A stretch of 15,556 bases of DNA from Alphaproteobacteria bacterium (GTDB taxonomy: Bacteria > Pseudomonadota > Alphaproteobacteria > Reyranellales > Reyranellaceae), in assembly GCA_013290035.1 (NCBI GenBank), contig JABCYT010000015.1:1-15556 (forward strand), in the 5' to 3' direction. Position numbers and translations under genes: made by a program. Positions 1 to 7,370 of the stretch are shown piece by piece. Numbering within the stretch: the first letter of the stretch is position 1; every line of letters begins with the position of its first letter. A model generated the notes under the pieces. The model saw nothing but the letters and a program-made list of their open reading frames with translations, ran no database searches and was not told the DNA's origin.

Positions 1-251
1 GTCGCCGCGCGCTCGAGTGCACCGGGCACGGCATGCTGAAGGCCGCGGTGACGGCGCCCGCCGAGGACGGCAAGGCCAACCAAGCCATAATCGAGCTGCT
101 TGCCGCCGAATGGCGGCTGCCGAAAACCGCCTTCGCGGTCGTGCGTGGGGTTGCGGCCCGCGACAAGACGCTGAGCATTTCCGGCGAGCCCGCGTCGCTC
201 GCCGATCGGATCGGGCAATGGATGCGGGAGCAGGCGAGGGGTGATGTCTGA
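1..251 (+). CDS. DUF167 (YggU-type) protein, 3' part only
   Basis: The reading frame is open from base 3 to a TGA at 249-251, so the N-terminus lies outside the window. About 82 codons are visible. The stretch [11 protein letters not shown], followed by an amphipathic helix ([10 protein letters not shown]) and then [16 protein letters not shown], matches the conserved core of the small DUF167 family (VxAPPxDGKAN...LLAxxLxVPKSxVxIVxGxxSRxKxxxI). The molecular function of the family is not established. Its stop overlaps the start of folD (GTG at 241 or ATG at 244), so the two genes are probably co-transcribed and translationally coupled; I recall this pairing from other alphaproteobacteria. A Met at 33 is inside the conserved domain and is unlikely to be the true start. 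Confidence 0.85.
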   Translation, partial: RRALECTGHGMLKAAVTAPAEDGKANQAIIELLAAEWRLPKTAFAVVRGVAARDKTLSISGEPASLADRIGQWMREQARGDV

Positions 252-1149
252 CGCCAAACTGATCGACGGCAAGGCGATCGCCGCCGGCCTGCGAAAGCGC
301 GTGGGCGCGGGCGTCGGCCAACTGGTCGCCAAACGGGGCGTGAAGCCCGGTCTGGCGACAATCCTGGTCGGCGCCGATCCGGCAAGCCAGGTCTATGTCC
401 GCAGCAAGGGCAAGATAGCGGCCGAGCTCGGCATGACGAACTTCGATCACCGCCTGCCGGCTGAGACGACGGAAGCGGACCTGCTGGCGTTGATCGCCAG
501 GCTCAACGGCGATGCTCTCGTGCACGGTATCCTGGTGCAATTGCCGCTGCCCCGGCACATCGATACCGCGCACGTGCTGCTGGCCGTCGATCCGGCCAAG
601 GACGTCGATGGCTTTCATCCCTTCAATGTCGGACGGCTGGGCTCGAGCGCACCCGGCGCGCCGCTCGACTTTCCCGTGCCGTGCACGCCGCTCGGCGTGT
701 CGATGCTGCTGCACGAGACGCTGGGACCGATAACCGGATGCCACGCCGTGGTGATCGGCCGATCGAACCTGGTCGGCCGGCCGGTGGCGCAGCTCCTGCT
801 GCGCGCCGATTGCACGGTCACCATCGCCCATTCGCGCACGCGCGACCTGCCGGCGCTCAGCCGCCAGGCCGATATCCTCGTGGTGGCGATCGGCAGACGA
901 GAATTCGTGCGCGGCGACTGGATCAAGCCGGGCGCGGCGGTGATCGATGTCGGCACCAACCGCATCCCCGACGACAACGGCAAGAACCGGCTGGTGGGCG
1001 ACGTCGCCTTCGCCGAGGCGCTGCCGGTCGCGGGCCATCTCACGCCGGTGCCAGGCGGCGTCGGACCGATGACGGTGGCGTGCCTGATGTTCAATACTTG
1101 GCAGGCCGCGCGCCGCGCCGTGGGCCTGGCCGTCGCCGCCGCCGACTAG
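244..1149 (+). CDS. folD: Bifunctional methylenetetrahydrofolate dehydrogenase/cyclohydrolase FolD
   Basis: Interconverts 5,10-methylene-THF, methenyl-THF and 10-formyl-THF in cytosolic one-carbon metabolism. The protein is 301 aa, the usual family length. In order it shows YVRSK with catalytic Tyr51 and Lys55, the VQLPLP segment with Gln99, [12 protein letters not shown] with Asp122, PCTPLG, a Rossmann NADP-binding segment [13 protein letters not shown] (about 170-182), VIDVGTNR, and the C-terminal signature [10 protein letters not shown] (268-277). All expected catalytic residues are present, so the enzyme should be active. A GTG at 241 is directly in front of the ATG at 244 and could also serve as start. 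Either start overlaps the end of the DUF167 gene. The stop TAG shares a CTAG palindrome with the stop of the convergent metal-binding protein gene. Confidence 0.97.
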   Translation: MSDAKLIDGKAIAAGLRKRVGAGVGQLVAKRGVKPGLATILVGADPASQVYVRSKGKIAAELGMTNFDHRLPAETTEADLLALIARLNGDALVHGILVQLPLPRHIDTAHVLLAVDPAKDVDGFHPFNVGRLGSSAPGAPLDFPVPCTPLGVSMLLHETLGPITGCHAVVIGRSNLVGRPVAQLLLRADCTVTIAHSRTRDLPALSRQADILVVAIGRREFVRGDWIKPGAAVIDVGTNRIPDDNGKNRLVGDVAFAEALPVAGHLTPVPGGVGPMTVACLMFNTWQAARRAVGLAVAAAD

Positions 1150-2045
1150 TTCTTCAGCATCCCCGCCACCAGCGCCGTCACGTTGTGGCGCATCATCGCC
1201 TCGTAGGTCGGCGCCGCGCCGCCGGGCGCCGATAGCGCGTCGCTGTAGAGGCGCGGGCCGACCACGGCGCCCGATTCGCGGGCGATCTGCTCGATCAGGC
1301 CGGGGTTGGTCATGTTCTCGACGAACAGCGCCTTGATCTTCTGCTCGCGCACCAGACGGATCAGCGTCGCCACGTCGCGGGCCGATGGCTCGCTGTTGGT
1401 GTTGTAGCCGCGCGGCGCCTCGAACTGCACGCCGTAGGCCTCGGTGAAGTAGCGAAACGAGTCGTGACCGGTGATCGCCTTGCGCTGGCCGGCCGGCACC
1501 TTGGCGATCTCCGCCTTGATCCAAAGGTCGAGCTCGGCGAGGCGCTGGTCGTAGGACCGGGCGCGCTCGCGATAGTGCGCGGCATTCGCCGGATCGGCTT
1601 CGATCAGGCCCGCGGCGATGTTGGCGACGTAGCGGCGGACACGGCCGACATCCTGCCAGCAATGCGGATCGGGGCCGGGCGTGTGGCCGTAGCCCAGCGA
1701 TGGCGCCTCCAGGGTCGGCACGCCGGTCGTCGCCACGATGAGGCGGCCCTTGAAGGGCGCCGCCTCGGCGAGACGGTCGATCCAGCCTTCGAAGCCCAGC
1801 CCGTTGCTCACCATGGCCTGAGCCGCGGCCAGCGTGCGCGCGTCGGTCGGCCTGGGCTGGTAGGTATGGGCGTCGGTGTTGGCGCCGACCAGCACGGCGA
1901 GGTCGACCCGGTCGCCGGCCACCTGGGCCACCAGGTCGCCCAGGATGGAGAACGTCGCCACCACCTTGGGCCTGGTTTGGGCGGAAGCGGGCAGGGCGGC
2001 CAACGACAGCGCCGCCGCGAGCAGGAGGCGGCCGAACATCATCAT
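1146..2045 (-). CDS. Zinc/manganese ABC transporter periplasmic binding protein (ZnuA/AztC type), orphan
   Basis: Periplasmic receptor of a metal ABC importer (cluster A-I family). With the ATG at 2045 it has 299 aa. It begins with MMMFG, a hydrophobic stretch and an ASA|Q signal-peptidase site near residue 22. The four expected metal ligands are visible: His60 (DAHTYQP), His128 (DPHCW), His194 (GHDSF) and Asp269 (YSDAL). The loop before DPH contains one extra His (121) but no long His-rich insertion of the kind seen in E. coli ZnuA. An upstream GTG at 2060 would put the Zur operator inside the coding sequence, so I reject it; ATGs at 2042 and 2039 are also possible. No Shine-Dalgarno is visible, so the mRNA may be nearly leaderless. 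No ATPase or permease gene lies nearby. The Zur box argues for zinc rather than manganese. Confidence 0.88.
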   Translation of the reverse strand: MMMFGRLLLAAALSLAALPASAQTRPKVVATFSILGDLVAQVAGDRVDLAVLVGANTDAHTYQPRPTDARTLAAAQAMVSNGLGFEGWIDRLAEAAPFKGRLIVATTGVPTLEAPSLGYGHTPGPDPHCWQDVGRVRRYVANIAAGLIEADPANAAHYRERARSYDQRLAELDLWIKAEIAKVPAGQRKAITGHDSFRYFTEAYGVQFEAPRGYNTNSEPSARDVATLIRLVREQKIKALFVENMTNPGLIEQIARESGAVVGPRLYSDALSAPGGAAPTYEAMMRHNVTALVAGMLKN

Positions 2046-2059
2046 GTTACAATATAACA
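2045..2059 (-). promoter_or_regulatory. Zur operator (zinc-uptake regulator box)
   Basis: The 15 bases TGTTACAATATAACA form an interrupted palindrome, TGTTA-N5-TAACA. They differ at one position from TGTTATANTATAACA, the core of the known gammaproteobacterial Zur box; similar boxes are described in alphaproteobacteria. The site covers a -10-like TATATT on the minus strand (2051-2056) and touches the ATG at 2045, a position where bound Zur-Zn would block transcription of the metal-binding protein gene. A second -10-like TATACT lies at 2061-2066. No good -35 is visible. The assignment is from pattern matching only. Confidence 0.75.
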
Positions 2060-2069
2060 CAGTATAGTA

Positions 2070-2561
2070 TCAGAGTGGAAAGTCGAGCCAGCGTGGTTCA
2101 TGGCCGGTGGCCGCGAAGAAGCGCAGCAGGTCCTGGGCGGCCATCGCCGTCGTCATGGTGTTGACCAGGGGATGGACATTGACCGGCCCGCCGTCGCCGA
2201 GGCCGCGGTCGAGCGCCAACCGTACCGTGCGCGCCTCGTCGTTGATCAGCGCCAGCGGCGTCACCGAGCCTGGCTCGACGCCGAGATGGCGTTTCAGGCG
2301 CTCGGCGCTGCCGAAGGAGAGCCGGCCGGCGCCCAGCACCTCGCCCAGGCGCCTGAGGTCGATGGCGCGATCCTCGAGCGCCACCACCAGCCACATCTCC
2401 TCCTTCTTGTTGCGCAGGAAGAGATTCTTGACGTGATGTCCCGGCAGATCGCCGCGCAGCGCCTTGGCTTCCTCGACGGTGAACACCGCCGGATGCTCGA
2501 TGCTGCGCTGTGCGATGCCGAGCTGTTCGAGGCGGGCGAAGAGTTGTTGCGGGCTGAGCAT
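2070..2561 (-). CDS. Prolyl-tRNA editing protein, ProXp-ala type (YbaK/aaRS-associated domain)
   Basis: A stand-alone trans-editing hydrolase that should deacylate mischarged Ala-tRNA(Pro) in the cytosol. It is 163 aa, the normal family size, and consists of a single YbaK/ProX domain. Visible markers are EHPAVFTVEEAKAL (22-35), GHHVKNLFLRNKKE (41-54) with Lys45-Asn46, LGVEPGSVTPLALINDE and the C-terminal HPLVNTMTT. Lys45 and Asn46 fall at the same numbers as the key residues known from Caulobacter ProXp-ala, which argues against the Cys-tRNA(Pro) editor YbaK. Its ATG is 17 bases from the divergent rfbA start, with no clear Shine-Dalgarno. The metal-binding protein gene follows 24 bases downstream on the same strand but has its own operator. 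Confidence 0.88.
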   Translation of the reverse strand: MLSPQQLFARLEQLGIAQRSIEHPAVFTVEEAKALRGDLPGHHVKNLFLRNKKEEMWLVVALEDRAIDLRRLGEVLGAGRLSFGSAERLKRHLGVEPGSVTPLALINDEARTVRLALDRGLGDGGPVNVHPLVNTMTTAMAAQDLLRFFAATGHEPRWLDFPL

Positions 2562-2578
2562 CGGGTTACAGAACTCGC

Positions 2579-3445
2579 ATGAAGGGCATTGTTCTCTCCG
2601 GCGGCAGCGGTACGCGGCTTTACCCGATGACGCGGGCGGCCAACAAGCAGCTCCTGCCGGTCTACAACAAGCCGATGGTCTACTACCCGCTCAGCACACT
2701 GATGCTGGCGGGTTGCCGAGAGATCCTGCTGGTCGTCAATCCGCACGACGTGGAGTCCTATCGCCGCCTGTTCGCCGACGGCCGGCAGTGGGGCCTCGAG
2801 ATCAGCTATGCCGTGCAGCCCAAGCCGGGCGGCATTGCCGAGGTGTTCCTGCTCGGCCGGGCGTTCATCGGCAAGGACAGGTTCGGCCTGATCCTGGGCG
2901 ACAATCTCTTCTACGGCGATTCGCTGCCGGCAGTAGCCGAGCGCGGCGCGACAGGAAAGGGCGCGGTGGTCTATGCCTATTGGGTGTCCGATCCTGCTGC
3001 CTACGGCGTTGTCGAATTCGATGCGCACGGCCGGCCGGTCAGCATCGTCGAGAAGCCCAAGCAGCCCAAGTCGAACTGGGCGGTGACCGGGCTCTATTTC
3101 TACGATGCGGACGTTTGCGACGTCGCTGCGCAGATACCGCGCTCGGCGCGCGGCGAACTGGAGATCTCCGACGTCAATGCGCATTACCTCAGGCAGGGAC
3201 GCCTCACCGTCGAGAGGCTGGGCCGCGGCTATGCCTGGCTTGACACCGGCACGCCGTCCAGCCTGCTGCGCGCCGCCCAGTTCGTCGAGACCGTCGAGGA
3301 TCGCCAGGGCCTGCAGATCGGCAGTCCCGAGGAGGTCGCCTGGCGCAAGGGCTATATCGACGATGCGGGCCTCGCCCGGCTGATCGAGCCGATCCGGGAA
3401 AGCGAATACGGCAAGTATCTGCAGCGTCTTCTGGCGCGCGGCTGA
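2579..3445 (+). CDS. rfbA: Glucose-1-phosphate thymidylyltransferase
   Basis: Makes dTDP-glucose from dTTP and glucose-1-phosphate, the first step of the dTDP-L-rhamnose pathway for surface polysaccharides. It is 288 aa, the usual RmlA length. The N-terminus carries GGSGTRLYPMT (8-18) with Arg13, followed by KQLLPVYNKPMVYYPLST with Lys23. LILGDNLFYG gives the metal-binding Asp108, then come EKP with Lys160, ARGELEISDVN and GYAWLDTGT with Asp223. The canonical QPxPDGLAQAF segment reads QPKPGGIAEVF here, a mild divergence. rfbB, rfbC and rfbD are not in the window, so the rest of the pathway must be elsewhere. The start is fixed by the conserved MKGIVLSGG; no Shine-Dalgarno is obvious in the 17-base gap to the divergent editing gene. 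Confidence 0.95.
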   Translation: MKGIVLSGGSGTRLYPMTRAANKQLLPVYNKPMVYYPLSTLMLAGCREILLVVNPHDVESYRRLFADGRQWGLEISYAVQPKPGGIAEVFLLGRAFIGKDRFGLILGDNLFYGDSLPAVAERGATGKGAVVYAYWVSDPAAYGVVEFDAHGRPVSIVEKPKQPKSNWAVTGLYFYDADVCDVAAQIPRSARGELEISDVNAHYLRQGRLTVERLGRGYAWLDTGTPSSLLRAAQFVETVEDRQGLQIGSPEEVAWRKGYIDDAGLARLIEPIRESEYGKYLQRLLARG

Positions 3446-3523
3446 GGTTTTGGCGGGGTTGCAAAGCGGGCCGAAAAGCCCTATCAACGCCGCCTTCCGG
3501 CATCCTACCCGCCGGATCGGAGC

Positions 3524-3598
<75 letters not shown>

Positions 3599-3650
3599 TT
3601 ATTTCTTCCGGACTTTTCAGCCCTTTTGCGGCGGTCGGCCGCCGGGGCCG

Positions 3651-5360
3651 TCAGATGCGAAACGTCAGCTTGAGCTCGCATTGCCCGTCCTTCGCGAACG
3701 ACTCGACGCGGTCGGCATGGATGCCGGACAGGTAACCAGACAGTCCGCTGATGAACGCCTGCTCCTCGACGTAGTCCCTTCTCGGCCGGGCATCGGTCAC
3801 GTGGGGAAGCGCGCCCGGGTAGCGAAGCGAAATGGTGACGTCGTACCCATCCCATCCGGCGCGAACGGCAATGGACTCCTCCGCCTGCCCGTCCGTGGCG
3901 ATCTGGTCGAGCAGATCCCCGACAACGGCGCTGATGCGGGCAGTGTCGGCGGCGGGCAGTTTCCAGGCCTTGCCTTCGGAAACGATGAATTGCTCGAGCT
4001 GCGAGCGGCTGACCTTGCGGTCGTGAAGCTCGATCTGCACGCCGCCGTAGCTCCACCGCCCGAGCAGGAAGAGGAGATTCAGAAGAACCGCGATCGAGGT
4101 CGCCACGGATATGGCGGATTGCGTGATCGGCTGCGTCCAGCTGGGAAGCCGGTGGAAGAATTCCGGATAGAGCAGAACACCGACGGCACAGAGCACAGGC
4201 ACACCGACCAGAAACGTGCCGCGCAGGGCGAGCGGGCGGCTGAGCGCCACCTGTATGCCGCCGACGAACATGAACGTACCATTGAAGAATAGCGCGCCCG
4301 CCATCACCGGCTTCGGCATATGGACGATGAGCGACGCGAGCTTCGGCAGGCAGGCGAGCACGACGAGCCACAGCGCGATCGACCACGCGACCCACCGGCT
4401 CGTGACCCCGGTTGCTTTCTGGATGCCGACGAGGCTGGGACTGGCGCTCAGTCCCGGCGCGGAGAACAGTCCTCCGATCGCGCAGCCGATGCCGTCCGCG
4501 GTCACGCCGCCCGAGATCGACTTCATGTCGGGCCGCGTCCATGTGGCGTCGTTGATCTGCTGGCAGGTCGTGAGCGTGCCCACGGTGCGCAATCCGGAGG
4601 CGACGGCTGCGATGACGAAGGGCAGGACGAGACCGCTGTCGAACGTGACGCCCTGCGGAAAAGTGAGCGGCAGCGCGAAGGCGGCGCTGTCGTGCAATCC
4701 GGCGAAGAAGTCGGGCTTCAACTGCCCGAAACATGCCGCGACGAGGTAGCCCGTGACGATTCCAATGAGCGCGCAGAAGACACGAAGCGGCCCGCGCCCC
4801 CAAACGCTGAGCGCGACCATCGTCACGAGCGTGACGCCGAAGGTGATTTCCACGCCGCCGAACTCGGAGCTGCCGGGGAGGTCCGGACTCCAGGCAATAC
4901 GCATGCCGATGCGCGCAAGATCGAGCCCGACCGCCATGAGAATGATGCCGGAAACGACCGCCGGGAAGATCTTGCGAAGCTTGCCCACGATTCTGGCGAG
5001 GCCGCATTCCGCCAGGCCGGCAACGAGGATCATTCCCGCGACCAGGGGCATTCCGCCCTTCGCCGCGGCGACCAGGCATGCCGACAGGTAAATTGCCGAG
5101 ACGACCGGGGGGCAGAGATAGCCCGAGCCGATAGGCCCGCGGCGCATCGCCTGCAGCAGTGTGTAGATCGCAATGCCCAGCATCGCCATCGACATGAAGC
5201 CGACCGCGCGGTCTGCTGGAAGTCGCGCCGCCTCGACGACAAGCGCCACGAGAACGAGATAGGGGCACATGACCGCGATGTTCTGAAAGCCGAGACCGAT
5301 CCAGCTCGCGAGTGGCGGGCGCTCATCGAGACCGAAAATCAGATCCGCAGGTTTTTCCAT
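3651..5360 (-). CDS. NCS2-family (xanthine/uracil permease-like) protein with C-terminal cytoplasmic extension
   Basis: From the ATG at 5360 the protein has 569 aa, against about 430-480 for typical NCS2 permeases. Residues about 20-435 carry the NCS2 transmembrane core, including IGLGFQNIAVM (TM1), RGPIGSG, FPAVVSGII, SGGVTADGIG and ATGVTSRW. Two normally essential sites are altered. The TM8 Glu (LETIG in E. coli XanQ) is Arg258 (LRTVG), and the signature Gln-Asn of QNNGVIQ is replaced in SLVGIQK (309-315). The TM1 His is Asn26. Residues about 441-569 are soluble and resemble, weakly, a degenerate histidine-kinase-type ATPase fold (RISAVVGDLLDQI near 475, WDGYDVTISL, a final DGQCELKLTF strand). 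Substrate is unknown, and a transport role is not certain. An in-frame start at 5486 would run into the upstream LysE gene and is unlikely, because a strong promoter sits at 5371-5398. Confidence 0.85.
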   Translation of the reverse strand: MEKPADLIFGLDERPPLASWIGLGFQNIAVMCPYLVLVALVVEAARLPADRAVGFMSMAMLGIAIYTLLQAMRRGPIGSGYLCPPVVSAIYLSACLVAAAKGGMPLVAGMILVAGLAECGLARIVGKLRKIFPAVVSGIILMAVGLDLARIGMRIAWSPDLPGSSEFGGVEITFGVTLVTMVALSVWGRGPLRVFCALIGIVTGYLVAACFGQLKPDFFAGLHDSAAFALPLTFPQGVTFDSGLVLPFVIAAVASGLRTVGTLTTCQQINDATWTRPDMKSISGGVTADGIGCAIGGLFSAPGLSASPSLVGIQKATGVTSRWVAWSIALWLVVLACLPKLASLIVHMPKPVMAGALFFNGTFMFVGGIQVALSRPLALRGTFLVGVPVLCAVGVLLYPEFFHRLPSWTQPITQSAISVATSIAVLLNLLFLLGRWSYGGVQIELHDRKVSRSQLEQFIVSEGKAWKLPAADTARISAVVGDLLDQIATDGQAEESIAVRAGWDGYDVTISLRYPGALPHVTDARPRRDYVEEQAFISGLSGYLSGIHADRVESFAKDGQCELKLTFRI

Positions 5361-5370
5361 CGCTGCCGCG

Positions 5371-5398
5371 AGTATAGGCAGCGTGGCCGTGGTGACAA
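5371..5398 (-). promoter_or_regulatory. Sigma70-type promoter of the NCS2-like gene
   Basis: On the minus strand TTGTCA (5398-5393) and TATACT (5376-5371) are separated by exactly 16 bases; each hexamer matches the sigma70 consensus at five of six positions. Transcription would begin near 5364, only a few bases before the ATG at 5360, so the mRNA would be almost leaderless. This agrees with the lack of a Shine-Dalgarno sequence and supports the 5360 start. The promoter gives the gene expression independent of the upstream operon. Confidence 0.6.
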
Positions 5399-5472
5399 CT
5401 CTGCCGCGCTTCAGGACGGTGATCCGGACAAGATGATGAACCAGCGATACTTGCTCCGCGTCATCTCTCTCG

Positions 5473-6087
5473 TCATCGGTCGGCAAAAGCGAGCTTGGCG
5501 CCCAGCAGCGCGAAGGCGCCGGCGAAGCTGCGGCGCATCCAGGTCAGCACCTGCGGGCGCGAGATCACGTGGTTGCGGATCGCGGCGGCGAACAGGCCGT
5601 AGCCGACGAAGACGACGAAGGTCAACGCCATGAAGACGCCGCTCAGCTCCGACATGCGCAGCAGCGGGTCGGGCTCGGCGGGGCTCACGAACTGCGGCAG
5701 GAAGGCGAAAAAGAAGATCGACAGCTTGGGATTGAGGATATTGATCAGGACGGCCGAGACGATCACCTGGGTGGCCGAACGGGCGCCGACCTCTTTCTCG
5801 ACCTTGAGCGCGCCGTGCTCCTTCAAGGTCATCCACGCCATGTAGAGAAGATAGGCGACGCCCAGATACTTGAAGGTCTGGAAGGCAAGCGCGCTGGTAT
5901 GCAGCAGCGCCGCCAGCCCCAGGATCGCCGCCGCCATGTGCGGCACGATGCCCAGCGTGCAGCCGAAGGCCGCGACGACGCTGGCGCGCGGGCCGCGCGA
6001 CAGGCCGGTCGCCATGGTGAACAGCACGCCGGTGCCGGGCGAGACGACGATGATCAGCGTCGTGAGCAGGAAATCGATGCTCATCAT
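5473..6087 (-). CDS. LysE/RhtB-family exporter
   Basis: An inner-membrane exporter of about 204 aa, the usual family size, predicted to have six hydrophobic segments. The N-terminal SPGTGVLFTMATGLSRG (17-33) matches the LysE/RhtB hallmark SPGP...G...G, with Thr in place of the second Pro; later, NILNPKLSIFFFAFLPQF matches the conserved NPK...FF..F.PQF. Family members export amino acids or related small metabolites; the substrate here cannot be told. The start ATG at 6087 overlaps the TGA of the thiolase gene in an ATGA (6084-6087), so the two genes are translationally coupled. A second ATG at 6084 is also possible. It is the last gene of the dioxygenase-thiolase-exporter unit. Confidence 0.9.
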   Translation of the reverse strand: MMSIDFLLTTLIIVVSPGTGVLFTMATGLSRGPRASVVAAFGCTLGIVPHMAAAILGLAALLHTSALAFQTFKYLGVAYLLYMAWMTLKEHGALKVEKEVGARSATQVIVSAVLINILNPKLSIFFFAFLPQFVSPAEPDPLLRMSELSGVFMALTFVVFVGYGLFAAAIRNHVISRPQVLTWMRRSFAGAFALLGAKLAFADR

Positions 6088-7361
6088 GCCGCCTCCAGCA
6101 GCATGACGCTGCCCTGGCCGCCGTCGGCGCAGATGCTGACGATGGCGCGCTGGCCCTTTTTCATGGCGGCAAGCTCCTTCACGGCCTGGCTGATGATGCG
6201 GGCGCCGGTGGCGCCGAAGGGATGGCCGATGGCGGTGCTGCCGCCATGGGGATTCAGGCGCTCCCTGGGAAACGCGCCGAAATCCCGCGGCACCTTGGCC
6301 TTGTCGCGCAGGAAGTCAGCGTCTTGCAGCGCTTTCAGATGGAAGGCTACTTGGGCGGCGAAGGCCTCGTGGATCTCCCAGAGATCGATGTCGGCATAGC
6401 TGAGGTCATGGCGCGCCAGCAGGCGCGGGATGGCGAAGGCCGGCGCCATCAACAGGCCCTCGACGCGGAAATCGACCGAGCCGATCTCCCAATCGATCAG
6501 TTTTGCCCGCGGCGTCGTTGGCGGAAGACGCTCCAGGCCCTTCGACGAGGCGACCCAGATTGCGGCCGCGCCGTCGGTGAGCGGCGAGGAGTTGCCGGCG
6601 GTCAGGCTGCCCTTGCCGCTGGTGCGATCGAACGTGGGCAGCAGGCGCGCGAGCTTCTCCAGCGACGTGTCCTTGCGCGGAATGGTGTCGCGGCTGACGT
6701 CGCCGATCGGGATCACGAGATCGTCGAAGAAGCCCTTTTCCCATCCCGCCACGGCGCGCTGATGGCTGGCGAGCGCGATCTCGTCCTGCTCCGGCCGCCC
6801 GATCCGCCATTCCTTGGCGGTGATCTCGGTATGCTCGCCCATGCTGAGGCCCGTCGTGCGGTTGACGATCGCCGGAATGTACAGCCGGATGTCCTGAAGC
6901 TGCACGTGCGTCACCTGGTCGATCTTCTGGCCGAGCGAGCGCGCCTGCTGGAACTTGCGCAGCCAGTCCGACAGGCGCTGGCCCAGCCCGATCTGGATGC
7001 GGCTGAGACTGTCGACGCCGCCCACCAAAGCGAGATTGTAGCTGTCGCCGTCGATCATGCCGGCGGCCTCGATGGCGCCCATCATGCTGGTCGAGCAGGC
7101 CATGACGGTCGAGAAGGCGGGCACCGTGGCGTCGATGTCGGCATCCATCAGCACCTCGCGGGCGATGTTGCTGAAGGTGAGGCTGGGCACCACGACGCCC
7201 CACACGGCGAAGTCGGGCTTGCCGCCCTTGAGCTCGGCGACCATGTGGCGCGCCACCGGCACCGAGAGCTCGATGGCGTCGAAGGCTGCCAGCGGGCCAT
7301 CGACCTTGGCGAAGGGCGTGCGCACGCCCGCCGCCAGCCAGACATCGACAGGCCGCGGCAT
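6084..7361 (-). CDS. Thiolase family protein (acetyl-CoA C-acyltransferase)
   Basis: Catalyses CoA-dependent cleavage of 3-ketoacyl-CoA, or the reverse condensation, in the cytosol. It is 425 aa, slightly longer than the roughly 390 aa biosynthetic thiolases and close to FadI-type enzymes. The nucleophile Cys89 lies in VMACSTSM, His331 in EIHEAF, His380 in GGSTAIGHPFGATGAR, and Cys411 in CADGGQGS, so the full catalytic set is present. The start is well fixed: TAGGAGGA lies just upstream, with its first bases forming the stop of the dioxygenase gene, and ATG follows at 7361. The gap to the dioxygenase is only 9 bases and the exporter overlaps the stop, so all three form an operon. Substrate chain length and direction are unknown. 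Confidence 0.93.
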   Translation of the reverse strand: MPRPVDVWLAAGVRTPFAKVDGPLAAFDAIELSVPVARHMVAELKGGKPDFAVWGVVVPSLTFSNIAREVLMDADIDATVPAFSTVMACSTSMMGAIEAAGMIDGDSYNLALVGGVDSLSRIQIGLGQRLSDWLRKFQQARSLGQKIDQVTHVQLQDIRLYIPAIVNRTTGLSMGEHTEITAKEWRIGRPEQDEIALASHQRAVAGWEKGFFDDLVIPIGDVSRDTIPRKDTSLEKLARLLPTFDRTSGKGSLTAGNSSPLTDGAAAIWVASSKGLERLPPTTPRAKLIDWEIGSVDFRVEGLLMAPAFAIPRLLARHDLSYADIDLWEIHEAFAAQVAFHLKALQDADFLRDKAKVPRDFGAFPRERLNPHGGSTAIGHPFGATGARIISQAVKELAAMKKGQRAIVSICADGGQGSVMLLEAA

Positions 7362-7370
7362 CGAATCCTC

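Noticed and set aside
2046..2060. GTG at 2060 as start of the metal-binding protein.
   Set aside because: It would place the Zur operator and a -10-like element within the coding region and add MLYCN in front of a normal signal peptide.
3466..3482. GGGC-CGAAAA-GCCC downstream of rfbA, considered as terminator.
   Set aside because: The stem has only four base pairs and no T tract follows.
2294..3487. A 397-codon minus-strand frame opposite rfbA.
   Set aside because: It is antisense to a clear rfbA and joins the editing gene in another frame; no family features are visible.
3629..3644. Hairpin CGGCGG-TCGG-CCGCCG between the tRNA and the permease stop, considered as terminator.
   Set aside because: No run of T follows on either strand in the right place; GC-rich stems of this size are expected by chance here.
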